Position numbers and translations under genes: made by a program. A model generated the notes under the pieces. The model ran no database searches. It had not been told where the DNA came from and saw only the letters and a program-made list of their open reading frames with translations. Positions 32,960 through 44,155 of a stretch of 64,000 nt of DNA are shown one piece after another. Numbering within the stretch: the first letter of the stretch is position 1; each line of letters opens with the position of its first letter. The stretch is taken from contig NZ_OUMZ01000006.1 in assembly GCF_900327775.1 (NCBI RefSeq), positions 1 through 64,000 of the forward strand, in the 5' to 3' direction. Source of the stretch: Roseovarius sp. EL26 (GTDB lineage Bacteria > Pseudomonadota > Alphaproteobacteria > Rhodobacterales > Rhodobacteraceae).

Positions 32960-34282
32960 ATGTCCGGAATTCCACACGATCATTACGAGCCAAAAACCGG
33001 CGCCGAGAAGTGGCTTCACTCTCGTCTGCCAATCGTTGGCCTGCTGTATGACACATTGATGATCCCCACACCCAAGAACCTGAACTGGATGTGGATCTGG
33101 GGTATTATTCTGACGTTCTGTCTGGTGCTACAAATCGTTACCGGCATTGTGCTGGTCATGCATTACACGCCACACGTTGATATCGCATTTGCCTCAATCG
33201 AGCACATAATGCGCAACGTGAACGGTGGACATATGATTCGCTATATCCACATGAATGGCGCGTCATTGTTCTTCTTTGCTGTCTACATCCACATCTTCCG
33301 TGGTCTTTACTACGGGTCCTACAAGGCCCCACGTGAAATCACATGGATTGTTGGCATGCTGATCTATCTGATGATGATGGGTACCGCGTTCATGGGCTAC
33401 GTTCTGCCATGGGGACAGATGTCCTTCTGGGGTGCGACCGTGATCACTGGCCTGTTTGGTGCGATCCCGCTGATTGGTGAACCGATCCAGACTTGGCTTT
33501 TGGGTGGACCAGCGGTGGATAACGCCACACTGAATCGCTTCTTCTCGCTGCACTATCTGCTGCCATTTGTGATCGCAGCTTTAGTTGCCGTGCACATCTG
33601 GGCCTTTCACTCCACCGGTAACAACAACCCAACAGGTGTTGAAGTTCGCCGCGGATCGAAAGAAGAAGCAGAAAAAGATACCCTGCCGTTCTGGCCATAC
33701 TTCGTGATGAAAGATCTGTTTGCTTTGGCGCTGATCTTGGTGATCTTCTTTGCAGTTGTTGGCTTCATGCCAAACTATCTGGGCCACCCAGACAACTACA
33801 TCGAAGCGAACGCCCTGGCGACACCAGCACATATTGTGCCTGAATGGTACTTCCTGCCGTTCTACGCCATTCTGCGTGCGTTCACGGCTGATGTTTGGGT
33901 CGTACAGCTGACAAGCTGGATCACTGGTGGCATCGTTGACGCGAAATTCTTTGGTGTTCTGGCAATGTTTGGTGCGATTGCTGTCATGGCGCTGGCCCCG
34001 TGGCTGGATACATCCTCTGTGCGTTCGGGCCGTTACCGCCCAATGTTCAAATGGTGGTTTGCGATTCTGGTCGTCGACTTTATCGTTTTGATGTGGGTCG
34101 GTGCACGACCAACTGATTTCCCGTATGACTGGATTTCACTGATCGCTTCAGCCTACTGGTTCGCCTACTTCTTGGTCCTCCTGCCGCTTCTGGGTGTGAT
34201 TGAAAAACCAACCACACCACCAGAAACGATCGAAGCCGATTTTGAAGCGCATTACGGCAAAGCCGAAACTCCGGCTGAATAA
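32960..34282 (+). CDS. petB: Cytochrome b of the bc1 complex
   Basis: A 440-residue integral membrane subunit with eight or so helices that holds the two b haems and the Qo and Qi sites. Seen are the haem ligand regions ([36 protein letters not shown]), [26 protein letters not shown] at the Qo site, and [13 protein letters not shown], the conserved PEWY loop. Length and motifs are as in Rhodobacter. The C-terminal tail is acidic. It lies between the Rieske and cytochrome c1 genes. Confidence 0.97.
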   Translation: MSGIPHDHYEPKTGAEKWLHSRLPIVGLLYDTLMIPTPKNLNWMWIWGIILTFCLVLQIVTGIVLVMHYTPHVDIAFASIEHIMRNVNGGHMIRYIHMNGASLFFFAVYIHIFRGLYYGSYKAPREITWIVGMLIYLMMMGTAFMGYVLPWGQMSFWGATVITGLFGAIPLIGEPIQTWLLGGPAVDNATLNRFFSLHYLLPFVIAALVAVHIWAFHSTGNNNPTGVEVRRGSKEEAEKDTLPFWPYFVMKDLFALALILVIFFAVVGFMPNYLGHPDNYIEANALATPAHIVPEWYFLPFYAILRAFTADVWVVQLTSWITGGIVDAKFFGVLAMFGAIAVMALAPWLDTSSVRSGRYRPMFKWWFAILVVDFIVLMWVGARPTDFPYDWISLIASAYWFAYFLVLLPLLGVIEKPTTPPETIEADFEAHYGKAETPAE

Positions 34283-34298
34283 GAAAGGACTAGGGATA

Positions 34299-35090
34299 AT
34301 GATGAAGAAACTAGGCATTGCCACAGTTACTGCCCTGACCCTTTTGGCAGGCGGTGCATGGGCTGCTGGTGGGGAAGGTCACATCGAAGATGTGGACTTC
34401 TCCTTCGAGGGACCATTCGGCAAGTTTGACCAAAACCAGCTTCAACGCGGTTTGCAGCTTTACACCGAAGTGTGCGCGGCCTGTCACGGGCTGCAGTATG
34501 TTCCCTTCCGCACCTTGGGTGACGAAGGTGGGCCACACTTGCCAGAAGATCAGGTTCGGGCCTATGCCGAGCAGAACTTCGAGACGTTTGACGATGAGCT
34601 AGACGATACACGTCCAGCCAAACCAGCTGACCACTTTCCACCATCCAATCTGGCAGAAGCACCTGACTTGAGCCTGATGGCTAAGGCGCGTGCGGGTTTC
34701 CACGGCCCTGCCGGAACCGGGATCAACCAGCTGATCAAAGGCATGGGCGGACCAGAGTATATCACATCGCTCTTGACCGGTTACACCGGTGAAACCAAGG
34801 AAGAAGCAGGTACAACCTTCTACGAAAACACAGCCTTTCCCGGCGGATGGATTGCCATGGCACCACCACTGGCGGGCGAAGATGTGGAATTTGCAGATGG
34901 GCACTCGAACGAACTGCACCATGAAGCAGAAGATGTTTCTGCCTTCCTGATGTGGGCCGCAGAACCGAAAATGATGGCACGTAAACAAGCCGGTCTGTCA
35001 GGCGTTATTTTCCTGACACTTCTGACTGTCCTGCTGTACCTGACCAACAAGCGGATCTGGGCGCCGATCAAAGGCAAAAAATCCCACTAA
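34299..35090 (+). CDS. petC: Cytochrome c1 of the bc1 complex
   Basis: A 263-residue c-type cytochrome. A signal peptide ([22 protein letters not shown]) exports it, CAACHG is the haem attachment site, a Met ligand is likely in GWIAMAPPL, and a single C-terminal anchor ([20 protein letters not shown]) holds it in the inner membrane facing the periplasm. The start at 34299 has AGGGAT upstream; the frame is open further up but overlaps petB. It is the last pet gene and is followed by a strong terminator. Confidence 0.96.
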   Translation: MMKKLGIATVTALTLLAGGAWAAGGEGHIEDVDFSFEGPFGKFDQNQLQRGLQLYTEVCAACHGLQYVPFRTLGDEGGPHLPEDQVRAYAEQNFETFDDELDDTRPAKPADHFPPSNLAEAPDLSLMAKARAGFHGPAGTGINQLIKGMGGPEYITSLLTGYTGETKEEAGTTFYENTAFPGGWIAMAPPLAGEDVEFADGHSNELHHEAEDVSAFLMWAAEPKMMARKQAGLSGVIFLTLLTVLLYLTNKRIWAPIKGKKSH

Positions 35091-35110
35091 GCTTTGTGTG
35101 ATCAAAACAG

Positions 35111-35139
35111 AAAAGCCCGCCAATTAGGCGGGCTTTTTT
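35111..35139 (+). terminator. Rho-independent terminator of petABC
   Basis: An AAAAGCCCGCC / GGCGGGCTTTTTT hairpin with an AATTA loop, starting 20 bp after the petC stop. The A tract on the other side may make it work for the convergent leftward operon as well. Confidence 0.92.
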
Positions 35140-35160
35140 GTTGTCTTGTCTAATTCTGGT

Positions 35161-36492
35161 CTAAAGCTCACGACCAGCTTTGAATTCACCCCAACGCATG
35201 GTGACATTGGCCCCGAGAAACGTAAGTGGCTTTGGTGGCAGGCGTTTAGGAGCGTCCTGAGACATGACTTGATCAAGCAAATCAGATTTATGATCCGAGG
35301 CCATTTCAGCCATCAGCATGCCATGCAACGTGCCCTTGGCCACGCCTAGCCCGTTTTGGCAGCAGGCTGAAAACATCCCCTCATCAACCTCACCCAGTGC
35401 AGGCACACTGTTCCAGCTTAGGCACAGGCGCCCGCCCCAGCGGTGTTCCATCTCGACCCCGCTCAGCATAGGAAAACGTGCTTGAAAGGACTTGTCATGA
35501 CTGCGGCCCATCTTCTCAACCCGGCCCTCTGGCACGCTCAGGTTTGGATCGCAGGTGAACCGGTTGCGCATGATGATCCGGTCACCGCCGGTGCCGGAAA
35601 TGCGTCGCACAGTGGACCCCATGGGATCCGCCGGCGTTAGTGCCCAACGATCCCGTCCACCAAGACGCTCACATTCCTCAGGTGTTAATGCCCGTGTCAT
35701 CGACCCATAAAGAAAGACATGCAAAAGCTGCCCCGAAAAATATCCGAAGCTGTTGGCATGGCCGTTGGTGGCCATGATTACTTTGGGGGCTGTAATTGAA
35801 CCTTTTGGCGTTTTAGCGACCCAATCAGCACCCTTACTCAGCTCAACAACCGGTGAATTCTCATAGATCGAAACGCGATTGGATTGCAACCCCTGCGCCA
35901 CGCCACGCACAAATTTTGCTGGCTGAATCAACGCCGTACCGGGCGTAAACAATCCACTTTTGTAATAACTGCTGCCGGTAATTTCAATCATACGCGCGGT
36001 ATCATACAGCTCGTTAACCTCACCCATCTCAGTCAGGTGTTTGGAAAAATCAAGGTTATGTTCGTGACCTTTATCACTAGCCGCGGCGTTGATTTTACCG
36101 GACTTTACAAAGGTTTCCTCATCAAAGCCAAATTCCGCAGCCATGCTTGCAGCAAAATCAATACCGGCCCGGTTGGCTCGGGTTTGCGCCAGATCCTTTT
36201 CCAGTGCACCGCCGTAATCCTCGGACGCCAGATCATGCGGCAAATCGATCATAAAACCGGTATTGCGCCCTGCAGGGCCTTGCCCGATGCGTTTGGCATC
36301 CAACACCACAATGCAAGTATCTGGATGCAACTGAGCCAACCGCTGTGCCGCTGCCAAACCCGCAAAACCGCCACCGATTACCAACCAGTCAGCTACCTTA
36401 TTCTCTTCCAGCTCCTGCGCCGCAGGTGCCGCAGGCAAAATCGCGTTCCACCCGGTGTTCCCCGGATCGCAAGGCAGCTGTTTCACTTTCAT
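35161..36492 (-). CDS. FAD-dependent amine/amino acid oxidoreductase (DAO family)
   Basis: A 443-residue flavoprotein with the dinucleotide-binding start VADWLVIGGGFAGLAAAQRL and DAO-family features GRNTGFMIDLPHDL, the mid motif ALIQPAKFVRGVAQGL and a C-terminal FSACCQNGLGVAKGTLHGML. It resembles PuuB/OoxB-like oxidases of amines and imino acids. Last gene of the GntR-led operon. In the proposed route it would oxidise a demethylated (hydroxy)proline to the pyrroline, but a polyamine-type substrate cannot be excluded. Confidence 0.88.
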   Translation of the reverse strand: MKVKQLPCDPGNTGWNAILPAAPAAQELEENKVADWLVIGGGFAGLAAAQRLAQLHPDTCIVVLDAKRIGQGPAGRNTGFMIDLPHDLASEDYGGALEKDLAQTRANRAGIDFAASMAAEFGFDEETFVKSGKINAAASDKGHEHNLDFSKHLTEMGEVNELYDTARMIEITGSSYYKSGLFTPGTALIQPAKFVRGVAQGLQSNRVSIYENSPVVELSKGADWVAKTPKGSITAPKVIMATNGHANSFGYFSGQLLHVFLYGSMTRALTPEECERLGGRDRWALTPADPMGSTVRRISGTGGDRIIMRNRFTCDPNLSVPEGRVEKMGRSHDKSFQARFPMLSGVEMEHRWGGRLCLSWNSVPALGEVDEGMFSACCQNGLGVAKGTLHGMLMAEMASDHKSDLLDQVMSQDAPKRLPPKPLTFLGANVTMRWGEFKAGREL

Positions 36493-37220
36493 GGCAGGCT
36501 CAACTGTGATGTGCGGCCACCATCAATAGTATAAATTTGCCCGGTCACAAAACTCGCCTCATCCGAGGCAAGCCAGCAGATCAGTTTAGCCACTTCATCC
36601 GGTGCGCCCGTACGGCGAATAGGGTGAATTTTTCCAATCTGTTGACGAAATGCCTCTGGGTTACCAAGGCTTTCAACGAAATCAACATTCAGCGGCGTAT
36701 CGATCCAGCCGGGGGCAACCGCATTACAGCGCACGCCGTCCTTACCGTGATCAATCGCAACCGCACGGGTTAATCCGTGCAGCCCAGCCTTAGACGCGCA
36801 ATAGGCCGGATGACGCGGATTAGATCCCAACCCTTCGATCGAACCGACATTCACAATCGCCCCGCCACCCCGCTTGAGCAGAGGCATGGCATGACGGGTG
36901 AGCAAGAACGGTGCGGTCAGGTTGACCTGCAATTGCAGGTGCCAATCCTCCTCGGAGGTTTCTTCAACCGTGCCTTCGCGCATGACGCCAGCGTTGTTAA
37001 TCAGAACATCCAACTGCCCGGCCTGCTCTTCCACAGCCGCAATCACCTGCTCCGGCGCTGTTGGATCACTGAAATCCGCCACGATGTTTTCGAATTCTGT
37101 TGCACCACGTTGTGCTGTTAAGACCCGCGCGCCCTCTTCAGCCAACTTCCGAGCCGTTGCTTGCCCCATGCCGCTGGAAGCCCCGGTAACCAGTGCGACC
37201 TTTCCCGCAAACCGGCTCAT
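36489..37220 (-). CDS. Short-chain dehydrogenase/reductase
   Basis: A 243-residue SDR: cofactor loop TGASSGMGQATA, NNAGV, the catalytic Ser in VNVGS and YCASKAG with Tyr/Lys. The RGATEFENIV stretch after strand 2 suggests NADP preference, which is only a guess. It overlaps both neighbours by four bases. A second SDR lies directly upstream in the operon, so two successive alcohol/ketone steps are likely, or they are diverged duplicates. Confidence 0.9.
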   Translation of the reverse strand: MSRFAGKVALVTGASSGMGQATARKLAEEGARVLTAQRGATEFENIVADFSDPTAPEQVIAAVEEQAGQLDVLINNAGVMREGTVEETSEEDWHLQLQVNLTAPFLLTRHAMPLLKRGGGAIVNVGSIEGLGSNPRHPAYCASKAGLHGLTRAVAIDHGKDGVRCNAVAPGWIDTPLNVDFVESLGNPEAFRQQIGKIHPIRRTGAPDEVAKLICWLASDEASFVTGQIYTIDGGRTSQLSLP

Positions 37221-37948
37221 GTCACCGGTTTCCCACCGTTAACCTCAACCAGCGCGCCGCACATGTAGCGCGCCGCATCAGAGGCAAGAAACAAGATCAC
37301 ATCTGCGATCTCTTCGGGTTCTGCAATATGGCCAACGGGCACTGTTTTGTTCAACTCTTCAACCGCCTTTTCAGGATCATAACCGCGCACGACAAACCCT
37401 GTGCGCAGCATGGGAGTGTTCACCTCATTCGGGCACACTGCATTTACGCGAATCCCCTGATGCGCATGGTCACGCCCCAAACATTGAGTAAGCGATGCAA
37501 TCGCCGCTTTGGACATCACATAGAGTGGATGGTTTGACCCCGGCCTCAACCCCCAACATGAAGAGGTATTCACAATTGCTCCTCCGCCTGTTTCCGCCAT
37601 GAGAGGAATGGCAGCGCGACAAATACGGAATGGTGCCTGAACGTTAACGCCCATGGTCAGATTGTAATCGTCATCACTTGTTTCGGTGATGTCGCCACGG
37701 GTGATCACACCCGCATTGTTACAAATGATATCGAGCCCACCCAAAACCTCGATCACTTTACCGGGAAGCGCATCGCAGAATGCAGGATCGAGCAAGTTGC
37801 CATCGATATGTACGTCAGCTTCGATCGCTGAGCTGTCTCGATCGCTAACCGCAACCTTGGCCCCCTCGGCCCGCAACATTGCGACCAATACCTGGCCAAT
37901 GCCGCCCGCAGCCCCAGTAACCAGCGCTGATTTTCCCTCAAATCTCAT
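37217..37948 (-). CDS. Short-chain dehydrogenase/reductase
   Basis: A 243-residue SDR with TGAAGGIGQVL, an Asp after strand 2 (AVSDRDSS, suggesting NAD), NNAGVITRG, and the catalytic Ser in NTSSCWG with YVMSKAA. The length is identical to its neighbour, but the sequences differ widely. It overlaps the next SDR by four bases and is 23 bp after the flavin oxidoreductase gene in the leftward operon. Confidence 0.9.
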   Translation of the reverse strand: MRFEGKSALVTGAAGGIGQVLVAMLRAEGAKVAVSDRDSSAIEADVHIDGNLLDPAFCDALPGKVIEVLGGLDIICNNAGVITRGDITETSDDDYNLTMGVNVQAPFRICRAAIPLMAETGGGAIVNTSSCWGLRPGSNHPLYVMSKAAIASLTQCLGRDHAHQGIRVNAVCPNEVNTPMLRTGFVVRGYDPEKAVEELNKTVPVGHIAEPEEIADVILFLASDAARYMCGALVEVNGGKPVT

Positions 37949-37971
37949 TGGACGACCTCCTTTGTAGGTGT

Positions 37972-40005
37972 TTACACATGTGAACAGATCCGCAGCGCAT
38001 CGTGCATCGCTGCGGCCATGTTGCGTGATGAAATGGCATCGCCAATCCGGATCAGGTCAAAACCTCTTTCAGGCTTGCCTGATGGCAACACCGGGCCACC
38101 TTCGACCCATGCGGAGATATCAAGCTGCCCCTTGTTGCGACTTTGCGCGCAAAGAGAATGGTACAATTCATCATTCGGAAGGGTACCGTTTTCGACAACC
38201 ACGTGATCAAAAAGCACGTCATCCACCTGTCCCGTCAGAACGTTTCGCAGGCTGGCGCGCAACTGGTTGCCGTCGCGGGTTAACCTCGTGCAATCCGTAT
38301 CAGACAGATAGCGAATGCCATGGGCATAGAGGTCACGTAATGCGACGGCCCCGGTTGTGGGGCCCAATTCATGATGCGGAGCGCGATCAGGAGTGGCCAG
38401 CGCGACCTGGGCCCCCATGCTTGCCAACGCATCAGCAGTGACAGCACCGGGTTGATCACCGATTTCATCCAAAACCAAAACCGATCCAGACACCCGTGCA
38501 CTGCCTGACAGAACGTCCCAAGACGAAGTGGTGAGCTCTGCGCCGCTGAAGTCCAATTCATTTGGCAAACCACCTGCGGCAATTACAACCAAGTCCGGTG
38601 CATCTGACAGGATCTCTTCTTCCTCGACATAGCTATTCAGGTGAATATCGATACTAAGCTGGCTTAATTCCGCTTCTAACCAATCTGAAACACCAATGGT
38701 GTTGCGGCGGGTTGTGCCTTTGGCGGCCAAACGCAGTTGCCCGCCAAGACGATCTGAAGCTTCATGCAAAGTGACTACATGCCCACGCTCAGCCAACACG
38801 CGCGCCGCCTCCATACCCGCTGGCCCGCCGCCAACAACCACGGTGCGGCGTTTGCTAGACGACGGCGTGATCACATGCGGCAAATGGCCTTCTCGGCCAG
38901 TGGCAGGGTTCTGGCCGCAAACAGCCGCCTTGCCTTGATTGACCCGGTCCACGCAGTATCCCAGCCCGACACAGGGGCGTATACGTTCCTCATCACCGCG
39001 CATGAGCTTGTTCACTAGGTGCGGGTCCGCCATATGTGCACGGGTCATCCCCACCAGATCAACCGCGCCACTGCTGATGGCATGGCGTGCTGTGGCAGTA
39101 TCTGAAATACCGCCCGCGTGCAGAATGGGCAGCTTCACCGCTTGTCGAATACGCCCGGCGACGGGCAGATGTGGCGCGGACGGCATGCCCATCGGGGCTA
39201 CCCAACCCGCCAAACCCAGATCATCGTAGGGCGCGCCTGCCAAAACATTGAAATAGTCTACCTGACCTGTGCGTTCGATCATCTGCGCGATGGTGACACA
39301 TTCGTCAGCACTCAACCCGTTTTCAAGCTCTTCATCCCCGGTCAAACGCATGCCGATGATGAAATTTTCACCTGTTTCAGACTGAATAGAGTCTAATACT
39401 TGGAAAGTCAGTCGCAAGCGGTTTTCAAGCGATCCCCCGTATTCATCGTCGCGAAAATTGGTTGCAAGTGACATAAACTGACCCAACAAATGCGAATGTG
39501 CCAGCAGCTCGATCCCGTCAAAACCAGCCTTTTGAACCCGCATCGCAGCCGCAGTAAAATCATGAATAACGCGGTCGATATCAGCTTGCTCCATCACCTT
39601 GGGCACGGCACGGTGCGCACGTTCGCGAACGGCGGATGGCCCCATAACTGGCAACCAATGTGCGTTGTCCCAAACGGTACGCCGCCCCAGATGGGTTAAT
39701 TGGATAATCGCCCCTGATCCATGCGCCTGTACGCCTTTGGCCAGTTTTTCCAACCAAGGCACAATGGTGTCATTACCGGCATAAGCCTGTCCAAAAACTG
39801 ACGGGCTATCAGGCGACACGTTGGTCGAGCCGCCCATAATGGTAAGCCCGATACCGCCCTTGGCTTTTTCCTCATGATACAGGCGATAGCGATCGCGTGG
39901 ATGCCCCTGTTCAACAAATGACGGGGCATGTGCCGTACTAACCACCCTGTTGCGCAGGGTCAGATGACCCAGTTGAAAAGGTTGCAGTAGGGGATCATTG
40001 CGCAT
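37972..40005 (-). CDS. FMN/4Fe-4S/FAD NADH:flavin oxidoreductase (DMGDH/TMADH-like)
   Basis: A 677-residue enzyme. Residues 1 to about 330 are an old-yellow-enzyme TIM barrel (LGHLTLRNRVVSTAHAPSF, ELLAHSHLLGQFMS, HAGGISDTATARHAI). Then CVGLGYCVDRVNQGKAAVC carries iron-sulfur ligands, and the C-terminal part is an FAD/NAD module (VVGGGPAGMEAARVLAERG). This layout matches trimethylamine/dimethylglycine-type demethylases and 2,4-dienoyl-CoA reductase. In an operon with a betaine epimerase and an MttB-family protein, N-demethylation is the more likely role. It is separated by 3 bp from hpbD. Confidence 0.88.
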   Translation of the reverse strand: MRNDPLLQPFQLGHLTLRNRVVSTAHAPSFVEQGHPRDRYRLYHEEKAKGGIGLTIMGGSTNVSPDSPSVFGQAYAGNDTIVPWLEKLAKGVQAHGSGAIIQLTHLGRRTVWDNAHWLPVMGPSAVRERAHRAVPKVMEQADIDRVIHDFTAAAMRVQKAGFDGIELLAHSHLLGQFMSLATNFRDDEYGGSLENRLRLTFQVLDSIQSETGENFIIGMRLTGDEELENGLSADECVTIAQMIERTGQVDYFNVLAGAPYDDLGLAGWVAPMGMPSAPHLPVAGRIRQAVKLPILHAGGISDTATARHAISSGAVDLVGMTRAHMADPHLVNKLMRGDEERIRPCVGLGYCVDRVNQGKAAVCGQNPATGREGHLPHVITPSSSKRRTVVVGGGPAGMEAARVLAERGHVVTLHEASDRLGGQLRLAAKGTTRRNTIGVSDWLEAELSQLSIDIHLNSYVEEEEILSDAPDLVVIAAGGLPNELDFSGAELTTSSWDVLSGSARVSGSVLVLDEIGDQPGAVTADALASMGAQVALATPDRAPHHELGPTTGAVALRDLYAHGIRYLSDTDCTRLTRDGNQLRASLRNVLTGQVDDVLFDHVVVENGTLPNDELYHSLCAQSRNKGQLDISAWVEGGPVLPSGKPERGFDLIRIGDAISSRNMAAAMHDALRICSHV

Positions 40006-40008
40006 GGC

Positions 40009-41118
40009 TTATCCCCCGAACGAGGCAATCGGCGCCCCAAACAGTGATGCATCAGGGGTTACACCCAAACCAGGTCCTTCGGGTAGGTCGATATGTCCGT
40101 CTGTGGTCTTAACAGCGTTTTCAGGATCATAGTGCCCTTCAATATACGGCTGCGCCAGCCAGACCCCTTCGAGCCTGCGAGGGTCAACCGTGGCACCGAT
40201 ATGTGTGCATGCAGCTGCGATCACATCGCCACCCCAGCTATCATCACAAGTATGGGGCAGATTGCGGGCCGCACAGATATCACGGAATGTGGACATAGGT
40301 TGCAGCCCGCCGATGCGTGTGATCTTCATGCCAAATCCATCCACCAGATCAGTGCCAACTGCTTCAACAACACTGGCAAGATCTTCAGATGTTTCATCCA
40401 TATAGAGCGGATGGTTTAACAACGGGCGTATCGCACGCATTTCTTGCACGGTTGCACAGGGTTGTTCGATCACCAACGGAATATCCGAACATGCGCGGCT
40501 GACGAACTGCGCATCCCGTGTGGTCCAGCCACGATTGGCATCCAATGCCAATCGCATCCCGGTTCCTTGAATCTGCTCCCAGACTTTGCGTGCAACAGCG
40601 ACATCTATTTGTGGATCACGCCCGCCGACCTTGACTTGCAGACGTGGAAAACCAACGTCACGTTTTTCAGCCGCAATGCGGCCAGCCTCTTCTGGCTCCT
40701 CGATTCCGATAGCATAGTAAGATGGTACACGCTCCGTCACGGCTCCGCCTAACAGGTCAGCAACCCTTAAATCCAGCTGCTTACCCAGAGCGTCATGAAC
40801 GGCAATATCAACTGCGGCCTTGGCGTAATTGTTCCCCATCAACAGGCTGTCCATCTTATGATGCACTGAAAGTGGCAAACAGGAGCTACCAATCAAGCCA
40901 GGTGCCATTTCTTCCAACGCGGCGCGCGCGCCCTTGGCATGTGATTTTTCGTAGGTTGCACTCAGGGGGCAAACTTCTCCCCAACCTTCAATATCCGTAT
41001 CTGTTACCAGTTTGACCAAGGTCGTCTCCAATGCCCAAATCAACGAGTTAGACATCGTATACGGCCCGTTTTTGACCGGAAGGTCATACTGGTAGATATG
41101 CAGTTCTTTGATACGCAT
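40009..41118 (-). CDS. hpbD: Enolase-superfamily epimerase, 4-hydroxyproline betaine 2-epimerase-like
   Basis: A 369-residue member of the mandelate racemase group. The start ([19 protein letters not shown]), [18 protein letters not shown] [18 protein letters not shown], the first acid/base Lys in [10 protein letters not shown], the metal ligands in LALDANRGW and VIEQPC, MDETSED and the second Lys in [13 protein letters not shown] follow the pattern I recall for HpbD of Pelagibaca bermudensis, which epimerises C2 of 4-hydroxyproline betaine and proline betaine. Both Lys residues, one on each side, fit a 1,1-proton transfer epimerase. The symbol rests on remembered similarity and needs checking. 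It overlaps the mttB-like gene by one base. Confidence 0.8.
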   Translation of the reverse strand: MRIKELHIYQYDLPVKNGPYTMSNSLIWALETTLVKLVTDTDIEGWGEVCPLSATYEKSHAKGARAALEEMAPGLIGSSCLPLSVHHKMDSLLMGNNYAKAAVDIAVHDALGKQLDLRVADLLGGAVTERVPSYYAIGIEEPEEAGRIAAEKRDVGFPRLQVKVGGRDPQIDVAVARKVWEQIQGTGMRLALDANRGWTTRDAQFVSRACSDIPLVIEQPCATVQEMRAIRPLLNHPLYMDETSEDLASVVEAVGTDLVDGFGMKITRIGGLQPMSTFRDICAARNLPHTCDDSWGGDVIAAACTHIGATVDPRRLEGVWLAQPYIEGHYDPENAVKTTDGHIDLPEGPGLGVTPDASLFGAPIASFGG

Positions 41119-42668
41119 CAGTAATCCTGGTTCAATGCATCCGCTGCGGGGATCTCCCGTTCTCGGCGTGCGATGTAATCCAAAAGGGCCTCGTTCACAC
41201 CGGCATCAAGTTTAGGCTCTTCGTAAGAGTTGAGCAGATCGCGGGTGTATTGCAATGCCCGCTGATTGACCTCAACTCCGCCTTCGGCTTGCCATTGCTC
41301 GATCGAGTTGTTGTCAAACAGCTCTGGCATAAAAAACGCGCGTTGGAAGTTTTCGAGCGTATGCGGATGACCCAGATAGTGACCACCCGGGCCAATATCA
41401 CCGACAGCGGCAAGAGCTTCATCAAAATCATCCCAGCGAACGCCTTGGGCCATGCGGTAAGCCATCGCGCATTGTTCTGCATCGACCACAAATTTTGCCA
41501 TCGAGCAGTGCATGCCCGCCTCATTCCAGCCGGCCGAGTGCCACATGTAGTTGGTGCCCGCCATTTGCAACGCCATCAGCGTGGTAGCGGATTCGTAACC
41601 GGCCTGCGCGTCAAAGGTCTTGGCCCCACCAAGGGTATTCGAAGATCGCCACGGCACACCGTAAAAACGCGCCATTTGCCCGATCATCATGTTCATCATG
41701 CTAATCTCTGGCGTACCCGCCATTGGCGCGCCCGATTTCATGCTGACGGTTGAAAGGTAGTGGCCATAGATTGCGGGCGCACCTTTGCGAATCACCTGCG
41801 TGTAGGCCAGAGCGCTTAATGCTTCAGCGTTCAGCTGTGCGACCGTTGGCGCGACTGAGGCCGGAGTATTCGCACCACCCAAAACGAAGGGTGAGCATAG
41901 AACCGGTTGATTGCGCCTGCTAAAAGCGCGCATTGCACCCAGCATCGTTTCATCCCACACCAAAGGTGAGTTACCGTTGCAATTGCCTGTAACAACCGGG
42001 TGGGTTTCAAGGAATTCCTCACCAAACAGGATGGCACACATGTCCAACACATCTTCGGCATTCTTGGGCGAGGTGGTCATGCCCATGAACATTTTGTCCG
42101 AGTGTTTCATCGATGAATAGGTGATCCGCAGGTGGCGTTGGCTGATCGGGTGATCATAGGGCTCTACAATATGGTGGGCAGAGCTATGCAGCGCTGGCAG
42201 CATATGACTAAGCTTATGGAAGTTCGCCAAATCATCCAGCGTCGGGTTGCGACGTACATCGTCCAAATCACGCAGGAAGGGCGCACCCGTCATAGGCACA
42301 AATACGGCATTTTTCTTGCCAAACGGCAGGTTATTGGCCGGATTACGGGCGTGATATGTGAACGTCTCCGGGATCGTCTTGATCAGCTCGCGCACAAGTT
42401 CACGATCCAGATAAACTGTTTCACCAACAACCTTGGCCCCGGCTTGTTTCCAATCCTCAATCGCAATCTCATCACGGAAATGCACACCGACATTTTCCAG
42501 AATGTGCATAGAGGCCGCATCGATACGCTCGACCTGTTCCTGATCCATCAATTCGGTCAGGGGCATCTTGCGCTTGAGGCCCGGCAACATGGTGAAATCA
42601 CGCGCCTGACGGGCGGATTTACGTGCACCACGCCCGCGGCGGGTTTTTCCTACTGCGTCAACGCTCAT
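41118..42668 (-). CDS. MttB-superfamily (non-pyrrolysine) quaternary amine methyltransferase
   Basis: A 516-residue protein of the trimethylamine methyltransferase MttB family: [46 protein letters not shown], and [19 protein letters not shown]. There is no in-frame TAG, so it is not pyrrolysine-dependent and belongs with MtgB/MtpB-type glycine betaine or proline betaine demethylases. Those pass the methyl group to a corrinoid protein; no corrinoid-binding gene or methyl-THF transferase is present in this operon. The N-terminus carries a basic extension ([16 protein letters not shown]). It overlaps the ALDH gene by four bases. Confidence 0.88.
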   Translation of the reverse strand: MSVDAVGKTRRGRGARKSARQARDFTMLPGLKRKMPLTELMDQEQVERIDAASMHILENVGVHFRDEIAIEDWKQAGAKVVGETVYLDRELVRELIKTIPETFTYHARNPANNLPFGKKNAVFVPMTGAPFLRDLDDVRRNPTLDDLANFHKLSHMLPALHSSAHHIVEPYDHPISQRHLRITYSSMKHSDKMFMGMTTSPKNAEDVLDMCAILFGEEFLETHPVVTGNCNGNSPLVWDETMLGAMRAFSRRNQPVLCSPFVLGGANTPASVAPTVAQLNAEALSALAYTQVIRKGAPAIYGHYLSTVSMKSGAPMAGTPEISMMNMMIGQMARFYGVPWRSSNTLGGAKTFDAQAGYESATTLMALQMAGTNYMWHSAGWNEAGMHCSMAKFVVDAEQCAMAYRMAQGVRWDDFDEALAAVGDIGPGGHYLGHPHTLENFQRAFFMPELFDNNSIEQWQAEGGVEVNQRALQYTRDLLNSYEEPKLDAGVNEALLDYIARREREIPAADALNQDY

Positions 42669-44155
42669 CCTACGTTGTCCCCTTCTTTCGGATCGCTCAA
42701 GTCGATCCAGATCGTTTTCATTTCGGTGAACTGGTCATGGGCGTGGATTGAGTTATCACGACCACCAAAACCGGACTGTTTGTAACCGCCAAACGGCGTG
42801 CTAATGTCACCTTCGCCGTAGCAATTAACAGTCACTGTTCCAGCCCGAATGTCGCGTGCAGCGCGAATGGCGCGACGGACATTACTGGTAAAGACGGATG
42901 CCGCAAGGCCGTAATCGGTGTCATTGGCCAGCGCGATCGCTTCCTCTTCTGAAGCAATTTCGATCACAGCTAAAACAGGACCAAAGATTTCTTCGCGCGC
43001 TTTGGCATCGTCCTTGGACACTTCGTAGACAGTCGGAGCAACAAAGTTGCCGTCAGCCTTGCCGCCAACCAAAGCCTTGCCCTTAAGGTAGCTGCTAACC
43101 TTGGCGCAGTGCTCGCTGTCTATCAGCGAACCGAGGTGGTTTTGTGGGTCCAGTGGGTCACCGGTTTTCCAATCGCGGATGCGGGCAACGATCCGCTCCA
43201 TCAACGCACCTTTGACAGCCTTGTGAACGATCAAACGTGACGCCGCAGAGCAGTTCTCACCCATGTTCCAGAACGCGGCATTAACGACATGCTCGGCAAC
43301 GTTATCCAGATTTTCGGCATCATCCAGAACAACACAGGGGTTTTTGCCACCACATTCCAGCGTGATCTTTTTCATGTTGCTGTCTGCAGAATAGCGAAGG
43401 AAGCGTTTACCGGTTTCAGTTGAGCCCGTGAAGCTGACCATATCCACATCGGCGTGCAGGCCCAAAGGCTCGCCTACGCCGGGGCCATCACCGGGAAGCA
43501 CTTGCAGAACACCACGCGGAATGCCTGCCATATGTGCAACCTCGGCCAGGCGCAGGGCGGTCAGGCTGGTTTGTTCGGCGGGTTTCACGATGACGGAGTT
43601 CCCTGCCGCCAGTGCCGGACCGATTTTCCAGGCCATCATCAACAGTGGGAAGTTCCAAGGCAGAACAGCGGCCACAACGCCTACAGGTTCGCGCACGATC
43701 ATAGAGATTGCGTCATCACCTGCTGGGGCCGTTTGATCATAGATCTTGTCAATCAGCTCGGCGTGCCATTTGATAGTGTGAATGGTTTCAGGAATATCAA
43801 CAGTTTCGCAATCTAGGATCGGCTTACCGCTGTCCAAGCTTTCCATCACCGCAAATTCACGGCGACGTCGCGTGATCAGCTTACAAAAGCGGATCAAGAC
43901 ATCTTTGCGTTCACTTGGGTGCAGGCGTGACCATTCACCACGATCAAAGGCCTCGCGTGCTTTTTGAACCGCAAAATCAACGTCATCTGCGTTTGCAGTG
44001 CTGATTTTGGTGATCACCTCGCCCGTGGCTGGATTGACGGTTTCCATCATCGGGCCAGAACCCTTGCGGAATTTGCCATCAACGAACGGTGTGGCAGGGA
44101 AATCGATGTCGGCGGCGATTGCGCCGTATTCGTCGCGTGTCAGAAGGTCGGTCAT
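42665..44155 (-). CDS. Aldehyde dehydrogenase
   Basis: A 496-residue NAD(P)-dependent ALDH. Seen are VAAVLPWNFPLLMMAWKIGP, the catalytic Glu region ITLECGGKNPCVV, the catalytic Cys in NMGENCSAASRL, and EEIFGPVLAV. Overall it looks like PuuC-type enzymes for gamma-glutamyl-gamma-aminobutyraldehyde and related semialdehydes. In the suggested hydroxyproline-type route it would oxidise 2-oxoglutarate semialdehyde to 2-oxoglutarate. It overlaps both neighbours. Confidence 0.92.
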   Translation of the reverse strand: MTDLLTRDEYGAIAADIDFPATPFVDGKFRKGSGPMMETVNPATGEVITKISTANADDVDFAVQKAREAFDRGEWSRLHPSERKDVLIRFCKLITRRRREFAVMESLDSGKPILDCETVDIPETIHTIKWHAELIDKIYDQTAPAGDDAISMIVREPVGVVAAVLPWNFPLLMMAWKIGPALAAGNSVIVKPAEQTSLTALRLAEVAHMAGIPRGVLQVLPGDGPGVGEPLGLHADVDMVSFTGSTETGKRFLRYSADSNMKKITLECGGKNPCVVLDDAENLDNVAEHVVNAAFWNMGENCSAASRLIVHKAVKGALMERIVARIRDWKTGDPLDPQNHLGSLIDSEHCAKVSSYLKGKALVGGKADGNFVAPTVYEVSKDDAKAREEIFGPVLAVIEIASEEEAIALANDTDYGLAASVFTSNVRRAIRAARDIRAGTVTVNCYGEGDISTPFGGYKQSGFGGRDNSIHAHDQFTEMKTIWIDLSDPKEGDNVG